Notes under the pieces: generated by a model | Databases searched by the model: none | What the model was told of the DNA's origin: nothing | The model's input: only the letters and a program-made list of their open reading frames with translations | Program-made: the position numbers and the translations under genes | From: Marinomonas arctica | GTDB taxonomy: Bacteria > Pseudomonadota > Gammaproteobacteria > Pseudomonadales > Marinomonadaceae | Assembly: GCF_003259225.1 (NCBI RefSeq) | Contig: NZ_QHJF01000022.1 | Span: 55,622-119,621, forward strand | DNA length: 64,000 nucleotides | Reading direction: 5' to 3' | In this document: one piece after another, positions 46,800 to 55,350 of the stretch | Layout: each line of letters begins with the position of its first letter | Numbering within the stretch: the first letter of the stretch is position 1

Positions 46800-47903
46800 T
46801 TAGATATGATGAGACAGTTTCACTCCAAAATTCACGCTGTGATTGTCTTCGAATGTTACTTCATTGCTCGCTAGATTGGCCTTAGCTTCACCAATCCATG
46901 TATAGGATACACCTGTCGTAATGGTGATCTTTTGTGTTGCTTGATATTTTAGCCCAGCAGTTAATGAAGTATAGCCATCGGTTGGTGATAGGTTACTAAC
47001 TAGGTTGCCTGATGGCTTTTCATGCGCGATGGAGAGTAACCCTGTCAAGTTGTTTGTTAGTTTCTGGCCAAGCCCGAGAGAGTAGGTGAGAGAGTTGTTT
47101 CTATAACCAACAAGGTTATTTGCTTGATTGACAAACTGGGTGAAAAGCTGGGGAGTGATTTTTGTTTTGTTCCATTCAACCCAACGGGCAGAAAACATCA
47201 GAAGTGTGGATTGTGTAATACCAGTCTGAAAGTCGAAGTTTAATGATTTAGGCATATCGACGTCAAACGACGTCTCTTTCGTAAAAGAGGAACTGACTAT
47301 ATTCTCTTGGCTATCAAAATTCACCTTTATCGCTGAGTGATAGGTTAACGAGGTCCGAAGTGCGATATCTGGAATTTCATAGGCAGCGCCCAACAGATAA
47401 CCCCAATCGTTCTGAGTATCTGTTTTCATGGTGTAGAGTAGATTGTTCGATCGCTGATTGACGGTAACATCACCACTTGATGTGACATTTCTTAGCCCGC
47501 CATAGACGGAAAAAGGAGAATTTATTTTATAGCGAACGATTCCGCTGATGGCTATGGTATCGACAGAAGCACGGGTTCCAGAGAGGGGATAAGTCGAATG
47601 TGAAGGGTAGCGAATATCTGCACCAAAAGGTTGATCTACAATAATGGCCATGGAGGTTGAGTTAGACACGTCTTGTTTATAGGCGCCACCGAAAAAATAG
47701 CCTTTTTTTGCCACGTTTCCTGATTGGATTGAATCCGTTAGCTTGCCTGATACTTCTGGATCAACGCTATAGGCGCTTAATTCAAGATACGTTCCTTGCT
47801 CGAATAGAGGGGCAATGGGTTGTCTTGATAGATCCATACCGCCGGCATATACCTCTTTGGCACTAATTGAGCAAAGAGTGATCAAAATGACTGTGTTTTT
47901 CAT
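46800..47903 (-). CDS. FadL/OmpP1-family outer-membrane transport protein
   Basis: The 367-residue product has a signal peptide (MKNTVILITLCSISAKEVYA, cleaved before GGMDL). The N-terminal block MDLSRQPIAPLFEQGTYLELSAYSVDPEVSG (key pieces APLFEQGTYLE and DPEVSG) is typical of FadL/OmpP1 proteins. Alternating strands form a predicted barrel. Substrates are hydrophobic molecules such as fatty acids. It is monocistronic and its terminator is shared with the convergent LysE gene. Confidence 0.9.
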   Translation of the reverse strand: MKNTVILITLCSISAKEVYAGGMDLSRQPIAPLFEQGTYLELSAYSVDPEVSGKLTDSIQSGNVAKKGYFFGGAYKQDVSNSTSMAIIVDQPFGADIRYPSHSTYPLSGTRASVDTIAISGIVRYKINSPFSVYGGLRNVTSSGDVTVNQRSNNLLYTMKTDTQNDWGYLLGAAYEIPDIALRTSLTYHSAIKVNFDSQENIVSSSFTKETSFDVDMPKSLNFDFQTGITQSTLLMFSARWVEWNKTKITPQLFTQFVNQANNLVGYRNNSLTYSLGLGQKLTNNLTGLLSIAHEKPSGNLVSNLSPTDGYTSLTAGLKYQATQKITITTGVSYTWIGEAKANLASNEVTFEDNHSVNFGVKLSHHI

Positions 47904-48071
47904 GAAGCTTTTACCTGTTATCGGTTCTATGTCGGCTTAACGTTTAAAATGATGCTGTAAAGCAAATAAAAAATATTTGGGCGTGCCTTTTATGGCGGCC
48001 AATAATAAAGTAATTGTAAAGGATTACTAAATGGTAAATCGGTTATTTCTAAAGTTTGAGGCTGAACGATT

Positions 48072-48320
48072 ATGGCGAGCGGTTGGGCGCAAGATGGCGC
48101 GGTGCAAGATCAAATAGACGCGACGGTGGACGCTGAAGTGGAGCGTGCAAAAAACAGTCTACCAAAAGGCGATAGCCTGACCCATTGCGAAGAGTGCGAT
48201 GCGGTGATCCCTGAGTCTCGGCGCAAAGCCATTCAAGGAGTACGTTTATGCATCCGATGTCAGTCTGAGCAAGAGAAGAAAGGTCGAACAATCGGGCGGG
48301 CAGTAAAGACAGTCAGCTAA
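48072..48320 (+). CDS. DksA/TraR-type zinc finger protein (YbiI-like)
   Basis: An 82-residue protein with a short coiled-coil N-terminus (MASGWAQDGAVQDQIDATVDA) and a four-cysteine zinc finger: CEEC, 17 residues, CIRC (about residues 39-63). It matches E. coli YbiI closely at both ends. DksA/TraR proteins act on RNA polymerase; the role of the short form is not established. ATTATG gives a weak RBS. Confidence 0.9.
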   Translation: MASGWAQDGAVQDQIDATVDAEVERAKNSLPKGDSLTHCEECDAVIPESRRKAIQGVRLCIRCQSEQEKKGRTIGRAVKTVS

Positions 48321-48510
48321 GATAAAAGCGGTACGTTGTTTTTGTCATTGCATTGATATTGATTCCAGTAGTCTTCATGAAATCAGCGTATTTATTGTCG
48401 AATTTTGCCTGCTTGATCTTCTCCATTGTGATAAGGTTTCGCTTATCTAAAAGGGCGTTTGACCATGAGTCTAATGCTCTGTTTCTTTCAGAATAAATAA
48501 GGATGAGCTT

Positions 48511-49095
48511 GTGGCAGACACTTACTCAACAGAAGTGAATAAATTAGAGAAGCTGCGTGCGGCTTGGTTGCCTGCGGTGGAGTTTCTTTTTGGCGAAGCG
48601 GTTCTTGAAGCTAAATTTGATGGCTTTGACGTTAGCGACGATATTGCCAAACCAAGTGCGGTATTTGAACACGCCGATGAACCATACCGTTATAAGATTC
48701 AGATGCCAGCTCGAGTATTCAGTAATGATGTCATGCTGTTGGCGGATGTCATTCAAGAAATGGTTCGTGGCCAATATCCTATCGGTTTTGAAGGCGCTAA
48801 AACGCCAGCACTGTGTGAAGGGGTCGCGGTCTTTGGTGCAATTACCGCCATCAAGCAAGTGTTTGGTGAAGAGTCTGTCGATTCATATTTGAATGCATTG
48901 CGTGAACAAGCGTTCCCTTATTACGACGCGTTCTCTTACGTGGCGGTTTTGTTAGCTGAAGATCCACAAGCCATTAAGAAATTACGTGGTGTTCAACCTT
49001 TCTTGTACAAGGTAGAGCGAGCGGATTTTGAGGCTGCTCAGGTAGAAATAGACCGTAAAATCAAAGACATTCTTTTATTGGCTTTTCGTGCTTAA
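48511..49095 (+). CDS. Hypothetical protein, 194 aa
   Basis: The start is GTG 48511 after AAGGATGAG. I recognise no family. The product is soluble, mixed alpha-beta by look, and acidic-leaning, with one predicted hydrophobic helix segment (AVFGAITAIKQVF). Neighbours are a YbiI-like protein and a PRPP-synthase homologue facing it. A strong shared terminator follows. It looks like a real conserved gene, but no function can be given. Confidence 0.75.
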   Translation: MADTYSTEVNKLEKLRAAWLPAVEFLFGEAVLEAKFDGFDVSDDIAKPSAVFEHADEPYRYKIQMPARVFSNDVMLLADVIQEMVRGQYPIGFEGAKTPALCEGVAVFGAITAIKQVFGEESVDSYLNALREQAFPYYDAFSYVAVLLAEDPQAIKKLRGVQPFLYKVERADFEAAQVEIDRKIKDILLLAFRA

Positions 49096-49118
49096 CAAAG
49101 ACGTTACATCGAACAGAA

Positions 49119-49150
49119 ACAAAAATGCCGCGTGATCGCGGCATTTTTGT
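49119..49150. terminator. Bidirectional terminator between convergent genes
   Basis: AAAAATGCCGCG/CGCGGCATTTTT with TGAT loop: a perfect 12-bp stem with T- and A-runs on both sides. Confidence 0.93.
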
Positions 49151-49174
49151 TGGTAATATTAGCTAAGTCTCGTA

Positions 49175-50386
49175 TTAGCTTTTAAGCTCAGACAATTCTT
49201 CACTAAACCAGATTTTGCGTTTAAAACGAGGGTTTTTAGACGACATATCGATTTTATAAGGGTTCGGCTCGTGGGTCTGTGGCAAATCAAGAATGTTACA
49301 AAGCTCTTGAGCAAGCCATTTTTCTACTTTTAGCACGACCATTTTTTTACGCAAACGACCTTGTTCATCACGGTTCAAAATCGTTGGTAAGGTATTCAGC
49401 GTTAAAATTTCACCAATTGCTGGATGCGCCATGCGCTCACGACCTTCATCGCTGGCATAAAAATGCGACACGGCAAACACCATGCGCTGAGGATTGATTT
49501 GCTGTAAGAATTGGCAAGATTTCACTACGGTAGAACCCGTGCGAACCATGTCGTCAAACAACACAATGCTCGCCCCATCTAGGCCGTCGAAAGTGTGTTC
49601 GCTTTCTTTGTGGAGCGTGATTTCCACTTTGCGTTCCGCCGTACGGTCTTTGTCTAGCATGATAAATTTTGCTTTGCTTAGGCCGAGCGTTTTGTACATT
49701 TGCTTAACGAAGTCGCGTGCGCCTTTATCGGGAGCACAAAGTACTAATCCTTCCCCATCTTCACCGTAATTTAGAATGTTTGAATTCAACAAGTAATGGG
49801 CGTAAATCTCATAAGGAATTAAATTATGGAAGTCACCTTCAAATACTTCGGTAAACATCTTTTGCACGGATTCGGAATGGTTGTGAATGGTCATCACAGT
49901 GTCCACGCCGGATAGTTTTAGCAACTGTGCATAAAGTTTGGCGGTAAAAGGCTGGCCATCGAATTTTTTAACATCTTGGATATCACGCTCAAAACTGGTT
50001 TCGCCTAAGCTTTGGTGAGGACCACGATCTTGTGCACTATAGAAAAGATCTGGCTCGACCAGAATAACGCGGTCGGCACCGTTCTCTTTTGCTGCACGGG
50101 CGATGATCAGGTTAGACATCGCCAGTTCTTGGCGACTTTTTACGTGACTGCCAGTACTCACAATGATGACAGCCTTACCCTTGAGTTTGCGGCCAATATT
50201 ATCGAAATCGGCTTCATCGGAGATAAACCGAGGGCAAAACTCGGAATTCATGAACTGCTTCATACTGATTAAATCAGCGATGTCTTCGTGTTGCCCCATT
50301 GCATAGGCGACATCAATAGCAAAGGGATTATCGGAAGAGTTACTAACAACGACAACATTAGTAGCCTGACCGGTCGACAAAGTCAT
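49175..50386 (-). CDS. Divergent ribose-phosphate pyrophosphokinase (PRPP synthase) homologue
   Basis: The 403-residue product aligns with Prs, which makes PRPP from ribose 5-phosphate and ATP, but is about 90 residues longer. Matches include DRVILVEPDLFYSAQDRG (compare PYFGYARQDR), TVMTIHNHSESVQKMF (catalytic His of LTVDLHAEQ), DKDRTAERKVEIT (flexible loop; Lys and Arg kept) and VLFDDMVRTGSTVVKSC (PRPP loop). A long insertion after DRG and a C-terminal extension are unusual. It could make PRPP for a dedicated pathway such as NAD salvage. The identity as a PRPP synthase homologue is good; the exact role is not. Confidence 0.85.
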   Translation of the reverse strand: MTLSTGQATNVVVVSNSSDNPFAIDVAYAMGQHEDIADLISMKQFMNSEFCPRFISDEADFDNIGRKLKGKAVIIVSTGSHVKSRQELAMSNLIIARAAKENGADRVILVEPDLFYSAQDRGPHQSLGETSFERDIQDVKKFDGQPFTAKLYAQLLKLSGVDTVMTIHNHSESVQKMFTEVFEGDFHNLIPYEIYAHYLLNSNILNYGEDGEGLVLCAPDKGARDFVKQMYKTLGLSKAKFIMLDKDRTAERKVEITLHKESEHTFDGLDGASIVLFDDMVRTGSTVVKSCQFLQQINPQRMVFAVSHFYASDEGRERMAHPAIGEILTLNTLPTILNRDEQGRLRKKMVVLKVEKWLAQELCNILDLPQTHEPNPYKIDMSSKNPRFKRKIWFSEELSELKS

Positions 50387-50494
50387 GAGAGATCCTTAAC
50401 TAAGGGATGGGAATTTGCGCTGATTTTAATACTTGTGAGTTTGTTTCGATAGGGTTGATTGAGGATAAATGGCATTTTTATAAGGATTGGGCAT

Positions 50495-50590
50495 GGCTAG
50501 GGTCACTTATGCTTCAGATAACAGCTGCCAGCATCATGCTTCCTATCTTCAAGCATTGAATTTGAATGGATAGATTAGGAAGCCCTAGCC
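50495..50590 (+). other. Structured intergenic segment upstream of nudK
   Basis: GGCTAGGG (50495-50502) can pair with CCCTAGCC (50583-50590), and inside it GCTTCCTA (50538-50545) pairs with TAGGAAGC (50576-50583). The two stems share one base at 50583 and leave an unpaired 35-nt segment. It may be a small RNA or mRNA leader for nudK. Confidence 0.5.
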
Positions 50591-50647
50591 CTGCTATATT
50601 CTGATTTGGACTTGTTTATAAACCTCTCTAAAGAGACTCGTGCGGTT

Positions 50648-51223
50648 ATGACAGACATACGAAATATAGAAAAAACACTGCTATCTGATAACTGGTATAC
50701 CTTGAATAAGTTTTCTTTTGAACTAAAGGGCAAAAATGGTCAGTGGCAACGTCAGGAGCGAGAGGCTTACGATAGAGGTAACGGAGCGACGATTTTGCTC
50801 TACAACGTTGAAAAAAAGACGGTGGTACTGACGCGACAATTTAGAATGCCTACTTTTGTGAATGGCAATCAGGATGGCATGTTGATCGAGTCTTGTGCTG
50901 GATTATTGGACCAAGATAACCCTGAAGATTGCATAAAACGAGAGACCGAAGAAGAAACGGGCTTTAAAGTCGAGCGAGTAAAGAAAATTTTTGAAGCCTA
51001 CATGTCCCCAGGCTCTGTGACAGAAATTTTGTACTTCTTTGTGGCTGAATACTCGGACAACATGAAGGTATCCGATGGTGGCGGCCTCGAGCACGAGCAA
51101 GAAAATATCGAAGTGCTAGAACTGGATTTTCAATTAGCGTGTGACATGATGGTTTCAGGGGAAATTAAAGATGGTAAAACCATTATGCTGCTGCAATACG
51201 CCAAACTACATGGCTTATTGTAA
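50648..51223 (+). CDS. nudK: GDP-mannose pyrophosphatase (Nudix family, NudK-like)
   Basis: The 191-residue product from ATG 50648 closely follows E. coli Nud[47 protein letters not shown] (Nudix box region) and [24 protein letters not shown]. NudK hydrolyses GDP-mannose and some other sugar nucleotides. The in-frame start 42 nt upstream has no supporting similarity. The stop overlaps the next ATG as TAATG, implying translational coupling. Confidence 0.93.
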   Translation: MTDIRNIEKTLLSDNWYTLNKFSFELKGKNGQWQRQEREAYDRGNGATILLYNVEKKTVVLTRQFRMPTFVNGNQDGMLIESCAGLLDQDNPEDCIKRETEEETGFKVERVKKIFEAYMSPGSVTEILYFFVAEYSDNMKVSDGGGLEHEQENIEVLELDFQLACDMMVSGEIKDGKTIMLLQYAKLHGLL

Positions 51224-51627
51224 TGTTGCCTGATGCCAAAGCAAAATTCGAGTCTTATCCTGAGGGCGTGAGAAGCATCATGTTGACCATGAGGCAACTC
51301 ATTTTGTCAGTGGCAGAAGAGAATCAACTTGGTGCTGTTGAAGAAACGTTAAAGTGGGGCGAGCCAAGCTACCTTGTAAAAGGTGGCAGTGCAGTACGAA
51401 TAGACTGGAAACTAAAATCGCCAGATCAATACTGCTTTTACTTTAATTGCAAAAGCAAGCTGGTCGATACTTTCCGAGAGTTACATTCTGAACAACTCAA
51501 ATTCGAAGGCAACCGCGCCATCGTGCTTAGCCTGAATAAAGAGCCTCCACTTAACTGTTTATCACATTGCATTGAACTGGCAATGAAATACCAGAAAAAC
51601 AAACATCTTCCTTTGCTGGGAGCTTGA
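51223..51627 (+). CDS. DUF1801 family protein
   Basis: A 134-residue soluble protein: LRQLILSVAEE, EETLKWGEPSYLVKGGSAVRIDWK and FEGNRAIVLSL match the DUF1801 family (fold related to YdhG). Some members bind small ligands or iron, but the family function is not established. It overlaps the nudK stop (TAATG) and is probably cotranscribed with it. It ends 9 nt before the AraC gene's stop. Confidence 0.88.
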   Translation: MLPDAKAKFESYPEGVRSIMLTMRQLILSVAEENQLGAVEETLKWGEPSYLVKGGSAVRIDWKLKSPDQYCFYFNCKSKLVDTFRELHSEQLKFEGNRAIVLSLNKEPPLNCLSHCIELAMKYQKNKHLPLLGA

Positions 51628-51636
51628 GTTGGTAGG

Positions 51637-52563
51637 CTATGATTGGTTTATGACAATATTGTCTGACGTTACACTGTAATTTTTTCGAAATTGCATTGGG
51701 GTGACATTGAAGGCAAGTTTAAATTTTTTAGCAAAGTAGGCTGAGCAGTTGAAACCACTCTCAAAGGCAATGTCTGCGATTTGTTTATTGCTTTCTGTTA
51801 GCAGTTGAACGGATTTCCGTAACCGATAATTCAACAGGTAACTGTTTGGAGAACAGCCCAAAGCGTTGCGGAATATTCGATAACATTCACTTTCACTGAT
51901 ATTTGCTGCCTGACTTATATTGGCAATAGAGATGCGCTCTTCATAATGACTATGAATGAAATTTAGCAAGGTTTGTATTCTTCTTTCGTTCGTCTTTGAG
52001 CGGTTTTGAGTCACGGTGATGCCTTGCTGATTGGTACAGAAGACGTGCCAGAATTTCATTAGCGCAATGTTCATATAAAATTCGCGGTCAGAGCCTTCTT
52101 TTTTCCAAACATCAAAGGCGGTCGCTAGCTCATTGATGACTTGCTGGTGCCAAGCTTTGTCGTTGGAGAATTTATAAAATAGCAGCTCTTTGTTATTGAG
52201 AACAGGCAGCACATGCTTTTTATAAATGAGCCCAAAATCAACACCACCCAGTATTTTTGGACTGAACACCACGTTGAGTATTCGACAGTCTTCAGAGCCA
52301 TGATTCGTTAGCTTGTGTAAGGTGTTGGCATTGATAAAGACCATTTCGCCCGTTCGGATTATGTCGCTGGAATGAATGCATTCGACCTTTGTCGCGCCTT
52401 CTATCACCAGCACAACTTCAATCTCGTCGTGCCAGTGCCACGGTACTTCGCCACCAACGAAATGGGAAAAGCGTTCGTCGTAAGATCCACAGGGGAAGTC
52501 ATGACTCCCGTGAATTGTGAGTTCTCTACCATTTTCTTCTGTTTCAATCTTATAAATTTGCAT
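51637..52563 (-). CDS. AraC family transcriptional regulator with cupin domain
   Basis: The 308-residue product has an N-terminal cupin-like ligand domain (EVPWHWHDEIEVVLVIEGATKVE, in part; VPWHWHDEIE) and a C-terminal double helix-turn-helix (ERISIANISQAANISESECYRIFRNALGCSPNSYLLNYRLRKSVQLL; core SESECYRIFRNALG). It is divergent from the MFS gene and probably its regulator. The effector is unknown. Confidence 0.93.
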   Translation of the reverse strand: MQIYKIETEENGRELTIHGSHDFPCGSYDERFSHFVGGEVPWHWHDEIEVVLVIEGATKVECIHSSDIIRTGEMVFINANTLHKLTNHGSEDCRILNVVFSPKILGGVDFGLIYKKHVLPVLNNKELLFYKFSNDKAWHQQVINELATAFDVWKKEGSDREFYMNIALMKFWHVFCTNQQGITVTQNRSKTNERRIQTLLNFIHSHYEERISIANISQAANISESECYRIFRNALGCSPNSYLLNYRLRKSVQLLTESNKQIADIAFESGFNCSAYFAKKFKLAFNVTPMQFRKNYSVTSDNIVINQS

Positions 52564-52721
52564 GGCATTGTTTAGTAACGTCGTTAGGTTAAATGGCTCG
52601 GCAGAATCGTCTTGATAGAATCGTTATATTTCAAGAGAGTATATACCTATATATAAAGAAAATTAGGCGGTATTGTTCTAAGTTGTTCAAAATAGCCAAA
52701 TTAAAACAGGTAAACAATGTC

Positions 52722-53888
52722 ATGCTTTTGCTTTTTATCATCTATATCGCTTTTATCAGTTTAGGTCTACCTGATGCCGTGCTTGGCTCATCCTGGCCGG
52801 TTATGAAAAACGACTTAAATGCCTCGTTGGAATTTGCCGGTGTTATTTCTCTCATCATCAGTGCTGGCACCGTGCTCTCCAGCCTTTATGTAACAAAAGC
52901 GATTCATTATGTTGGTATAGGAAAAGTCGTTGCGCTAAGCGTCTTGCTGACAGCGATAGCTTTATTTGGCTTTAGTATGTCCAATATGGCTTGGGCGCTT
53001 GTGTTCTTGGCTATTCCGTTAGGTGTTGGAGCGGGCGCTGTGGATGCGGCACTGAATAATTTTGTTGCCTTGCACTACAGAGCCAAGCACATGAACTATC
53101 TGCATTCATTTTGGGGTGTTGGTGCGACCGCTGGACCACTTCTAATGGCGAATTATTTGGCTCTCAACGATGGTTGGCGCGATGGCTATATGACCATTGC
53201 GATTCTGCAATTCTTACTGGTCATTTTATTATTTGCTTCGCTTCCTTTGTGGAAAAAATTTGTCATTAACTCAGTAAAAAGTAATGAGCCTAACACTCCG
53301 TTAGTGACAAATGCTTCCGCACTAAAAATGAAAGGTGTCACACTGCAGTTAGCGGTATTTTTTAGCTATTGCTCAATAGAAATGAGCACTGGTTTGTGGG
53401 CGGCGAGTTATCTCACAACCGAGCGCAATATTTTACCAGTAGACGCTGCTTTTTGGGTCGCCATGTACTATTTAGGTATCACAGTAGGGCGCTTTGCCTG
53501 TGGCGTGATTGCTGAAAAAGTGACAGAAGAAACCCTTATCCGTTCAGGCGTTGTCATTATCTTGTTCGGTTGCATTTTGCTTGCGCTACCGTTTTCAGAT
53601 GAGCTCGCCAAAATAGGCTTGATATTGATTGGGTTAGGTTGCGCCCCAATTTTTCCTAACACCATTCAAATGACACCTAAACGTTTTGGCTCATCGGCAT
53701 CGCAAGCCATTATTGGTTTATCTATGGCCACGGCTTATATCGGTATCATGGTTGTACCGCCAATACTTGGTGTCACAGCAAAGATACTCACCTTTGCTTC
53801 GTTCCCCATGATATTGCTGTTGCTAGCTGGCATTATATTGCTGACGACCGAACGCTTAAGGCGTTATCACAGCACCTCCTTACGTTAA
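52722..53888 (+). CDS. MFS family transporter (FucP/sugar-like)
   Basis: The 388-residue product starts at ATG 52722 (LLLFIIYIAFISLGLPDAVLGSSWPVMK). An upstream extension of 43 codons has no similarity. About twelve helices are present, with GVGAGAVDAALNNFVALHY, HSFWGVGATAGPL and GCAPIFPNTIQMTPKRFG. The pattern resembles the fucose/sugar-permease (FucP-like) branch of the MFS. The substrate is unknown. Divergent AraC is the likely regulator, and a small HTH gene follows 18 bp later. Confidence 0.9.
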   Translation: MLLLFIIYIAFISLGLPDAVLGSSWPVMKNDLNASLEFAGVISLIISAGTVLSSLYVTKAIHYVGIGKVVALSVLLTAIALFGFSMSNMAWALVFLAIPLGVGAGAVDAALNNFVALHYRAKHMNYLHSFWGVGATAGPLLMANYLALNDGWRDGYMTIAILQFLLVILLFASLPLWKKFVINSVKSNEPNTPLVTNASALKMKGVTLQLAVFFSYCSIEMSTGLWAASYLTTERNILPVDAAFWVAMYYLGITVGRFACGVIAEKVTEETLIRSGVVIILFGCILLALPFSDELAKIGLILIGLGCAPIFPNTIQMTPKRFGSSASQAIIGLSMATAYIGIMVVPPILGVTAKILTFASFPMILLLLAGIILLTTERLRRYHSTSLR

Positions 53889-53905
53889 TAACGAAGAGAG
53901 GCACC

Positions 53906-54133
53906 ATGATGAGCACCGAGAATAGACCAAGCATTCAGAGACAACAAACCATACTATTGCTGCTAGCATTGGATGGAAAAGTATTCTCTGAGACGCTAAA
54001 GCTGCGATTTAATGTGTCGGATCGCATCATTTACAACGATATGATTTATCTGGAAAAAGCCGGCCTATTAAAACGTATTGACGCTGGGGCAATTGCTGTA
54101 GAAGCGTGTTCGGAGTCACAAGAAGAAAAGTAG
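53906..54133 (+). CDS. Small DeoR-type helix-turn-helix protein
   Basis: A 75-residue protein with QRQQTILLLLALDGKVFSETLKLRFNVSDRIIYNDMIYLEKAGLLKRID (core NVSDRIIYNDMIYLEKAGLLKR), a winged helix of the HTH_11/DeoR type and little else. GAGAGG precedes the ATG. It is probably cotranscribed with the MFS gene and could regulate sugar-related genes. No DNA site is known. Confidence 0.78.
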   Translation: MMSTENRPSIQRQQTILLLLALDGKVFSETLKLRFNVSDRIIYNDMIYLEKAGLLKRIDAGAIAVEACSESQEEK

Positions 54134-54140
54134 TGGTTGT

Positions 54141-54183
54141 CTTGTCTTACTCACCGTCAAATTTTAGCAGTGATGAAGACAAG
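54141..54183 (+). repeat. Inverted repeat after the small HTH gene
   Basis: CTTGTCTT/AAGACAAG with an inner TCAC/GTGA. No T-run follows. Possible terminator. Confidence 0.4.
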
Positions 54184-54235
54184 GAAATATGTATCGACTA
54201 TGGTGTAGAATCTTAGAGAACCTCGGAGAATGTCA

Positions 54236-54400
54236 ATGTCTTTAAAAGTAACCTCCGTCAGACTAGACGAAGAGACACTGCAACGTGTTATTACAGGCTT
54301 ACTTTTTGTCGTCGTTTATCGAGAAAATTTGTCTGTAAATTGCCTAGAACTCTTACGTATTCTTCATGAATCGCAGCATTGGCTAATGAGTGAACAATAG
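54236..54400 (+). CDS. Small ribbon-helix-helix-like protein, 54 aa
   Basis: An ATG at 54236 preceded by GGAG with 7-nt spacing opens a 54-codon frame. The N-terminus reads SLKVTSVRLDEETLQRV, which looks like the strand-turn-helix start of a ribbon-helix-helix DNA-binding protein, followed by two hydrophobic helix-like segments. It ends one base before the stop of the converging antitoxin-like gene. It is a plausible small regulator or antitoxin-like protein, not a proven gene. Confidence 0.5.
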   Translation: MSLKVTSVRLDEETLQRVITGLLFVVVYRENLSVNCLELLRILHESQHWLMSEQ

Positions 54401-54401
54401 C

Positions 54402-55001
54402 TCATGCAAAAGCCGCTGCGAAGTTTTGTAATTCAGCTAGGTGTTTAGGCTGTTTAGGCTGAACGATGTCTTCATTGATTTTTAAAATAAGACTTTTAAA
54501 TACTTCGGTATTATTTTTTAATTTTTGTGATGCCATTAAGGATTTGATTTCATTAATGCTTTTTTCATTAAGCTTAACGGAAAAGCGTTTCGACGCTTTT
54601 GCTTTGGCGATATCAGATTTTAGCAATAAACCTAAGTTGTCTTGTGAGAATCGATTGGAACTTAAAGCATGAAGATAATACAAGACTAGAGCTTTATTAA
54701 AACTATCCCCTAAACTGGCATCAATTTTCTGAGTCGCTATATTTAAAATATCTAAAAAATGAGCCGGCAAACGCACATCAATGGGCGTTTTGATCTTATT
54801 GTATTCAGCACGTATTTTCGCGGTGGATTGTTTTGGGATACTAACCACGGTATTGCAGCTGTTACAAACGGCAGCCAAAATGTTTCTCACTACGCCAGAG
54901 TCATCACTAAAACTCACATCTCGAAGCTGATAAGTTGCGTGTGTTAAGCCACATTCTGGACAAATGACCTGTCTTGAGTCGCCTTCTTTAACTATTTTCA
55001 T
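54402..55001 (-). CDS. Putative antitoxin: zinc ribbon plus two RHH-like segments
   Basis: The 199-residue product begins MKIVKEGDSRQVICPECG and has two Cys pairs (CPEC near residue 14, CNSC near residue 46), a zinc ribbon like that of MqsA/YgiT antitoxins. Two later stretches look like ribbon-helix-helix units: PIDVRLPAHFLDILNIA (about residue 72) and KRFSVKLNEKSINEIKSLM (about residue 131). It starts 1 nt after the stop of the upstream toxin-like gene. The downstream position and the tandem palindromes ahead of the pair fit an antitoxin that represses its own operon. The function is inferred. Confidence 0.6.
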   Translation of the reverse strand: MKIVKEGDSRQVICPECGLTHATYQLRDVSFSDDSGVVRNILAAVCNSCNTVVSIPKQSTAKIRAEYNKIKTPIDVRLPAHFLDILNIATQKIDASLGDSFNKALVLYYLHALSSNRFSQDNLGLLLKSDIAKAKASKRFSVKLNEKSINEIKSLMASQKLKNNTEVFKSLILKINEDIVQPKQPKHLAELQNFAAAFA

Positions 55002-55002
55002 T

Positions 55003-55308
55003 TCAGACTCCGCTTTCGTGAACACTGATAAACATGGCATCGGGTTCGATAAAGTAAAATTTTATATACCATCGTTTTCCATTCTTGAATGGCTTTAACA
55101 CGTGTACATTAATAGTAGGAGCTTGATGATGAGGGCTCATTTCGTATTCGTTGCCGCGAGTATAGCGTATCAGCTCAATAACCTCATCATCGCTTAACTG
55201 GCCGCACTGAAAAAGATTCTTAACATCAATCTCTTTTCTTACTTCATGGTCGTACGAACCGCTTTCTAAACAAGTTATTACCTGTGATTTCACTTCCTTG
55301 AAACCCAT
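55003..55308 (-). CDS. Putative toxin, MqsR/RelE-like fold
   Basis: The 101-residue product starts at ATG 55308 after AAGGAG (an in-frame GTG at 55314 is possible). The opening FKEVKSQVITCLESG, the ELIRYTRGNEYEM core and the C-terminal WYIKFYFIEPDAMFISVHES recall the layout of MqsR, which ends with a strand-rich G-x-YLK...VIVSFKE region. Similarity is low. The toxin-first order with a zinc-ribbon antitoxin following also matches mqsRA. Activity as an mRNA interferase is an inference. Confidence 0.55.
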   Translation of the reverse strand: MGFKEVKSQVITCLESGSYDHEVRKEIDVKNLFQCGQLSDDEVIELIRYTRGNEYEMSPHHQAPTINVHVLKPFKNGKRWYIKFYFIEPDAMFISVHESGV

Positions 55309-55323
55309 CACCACTCCTTTTTT

Positions 55324-55341
55324 GTACGAAATAATTCGTAC
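55324..55341. promoter_or_regulatory. Palindromic operator candidate 1 upstream of the toxin gene
   Basis: GTACGAAATAATTCGTAC, 7-bp arms with a 4-bp centre, is 16 bp before the toxin ATG. Confidence 0.75.
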
Positions 55342-55350
55342 GTATTAATT

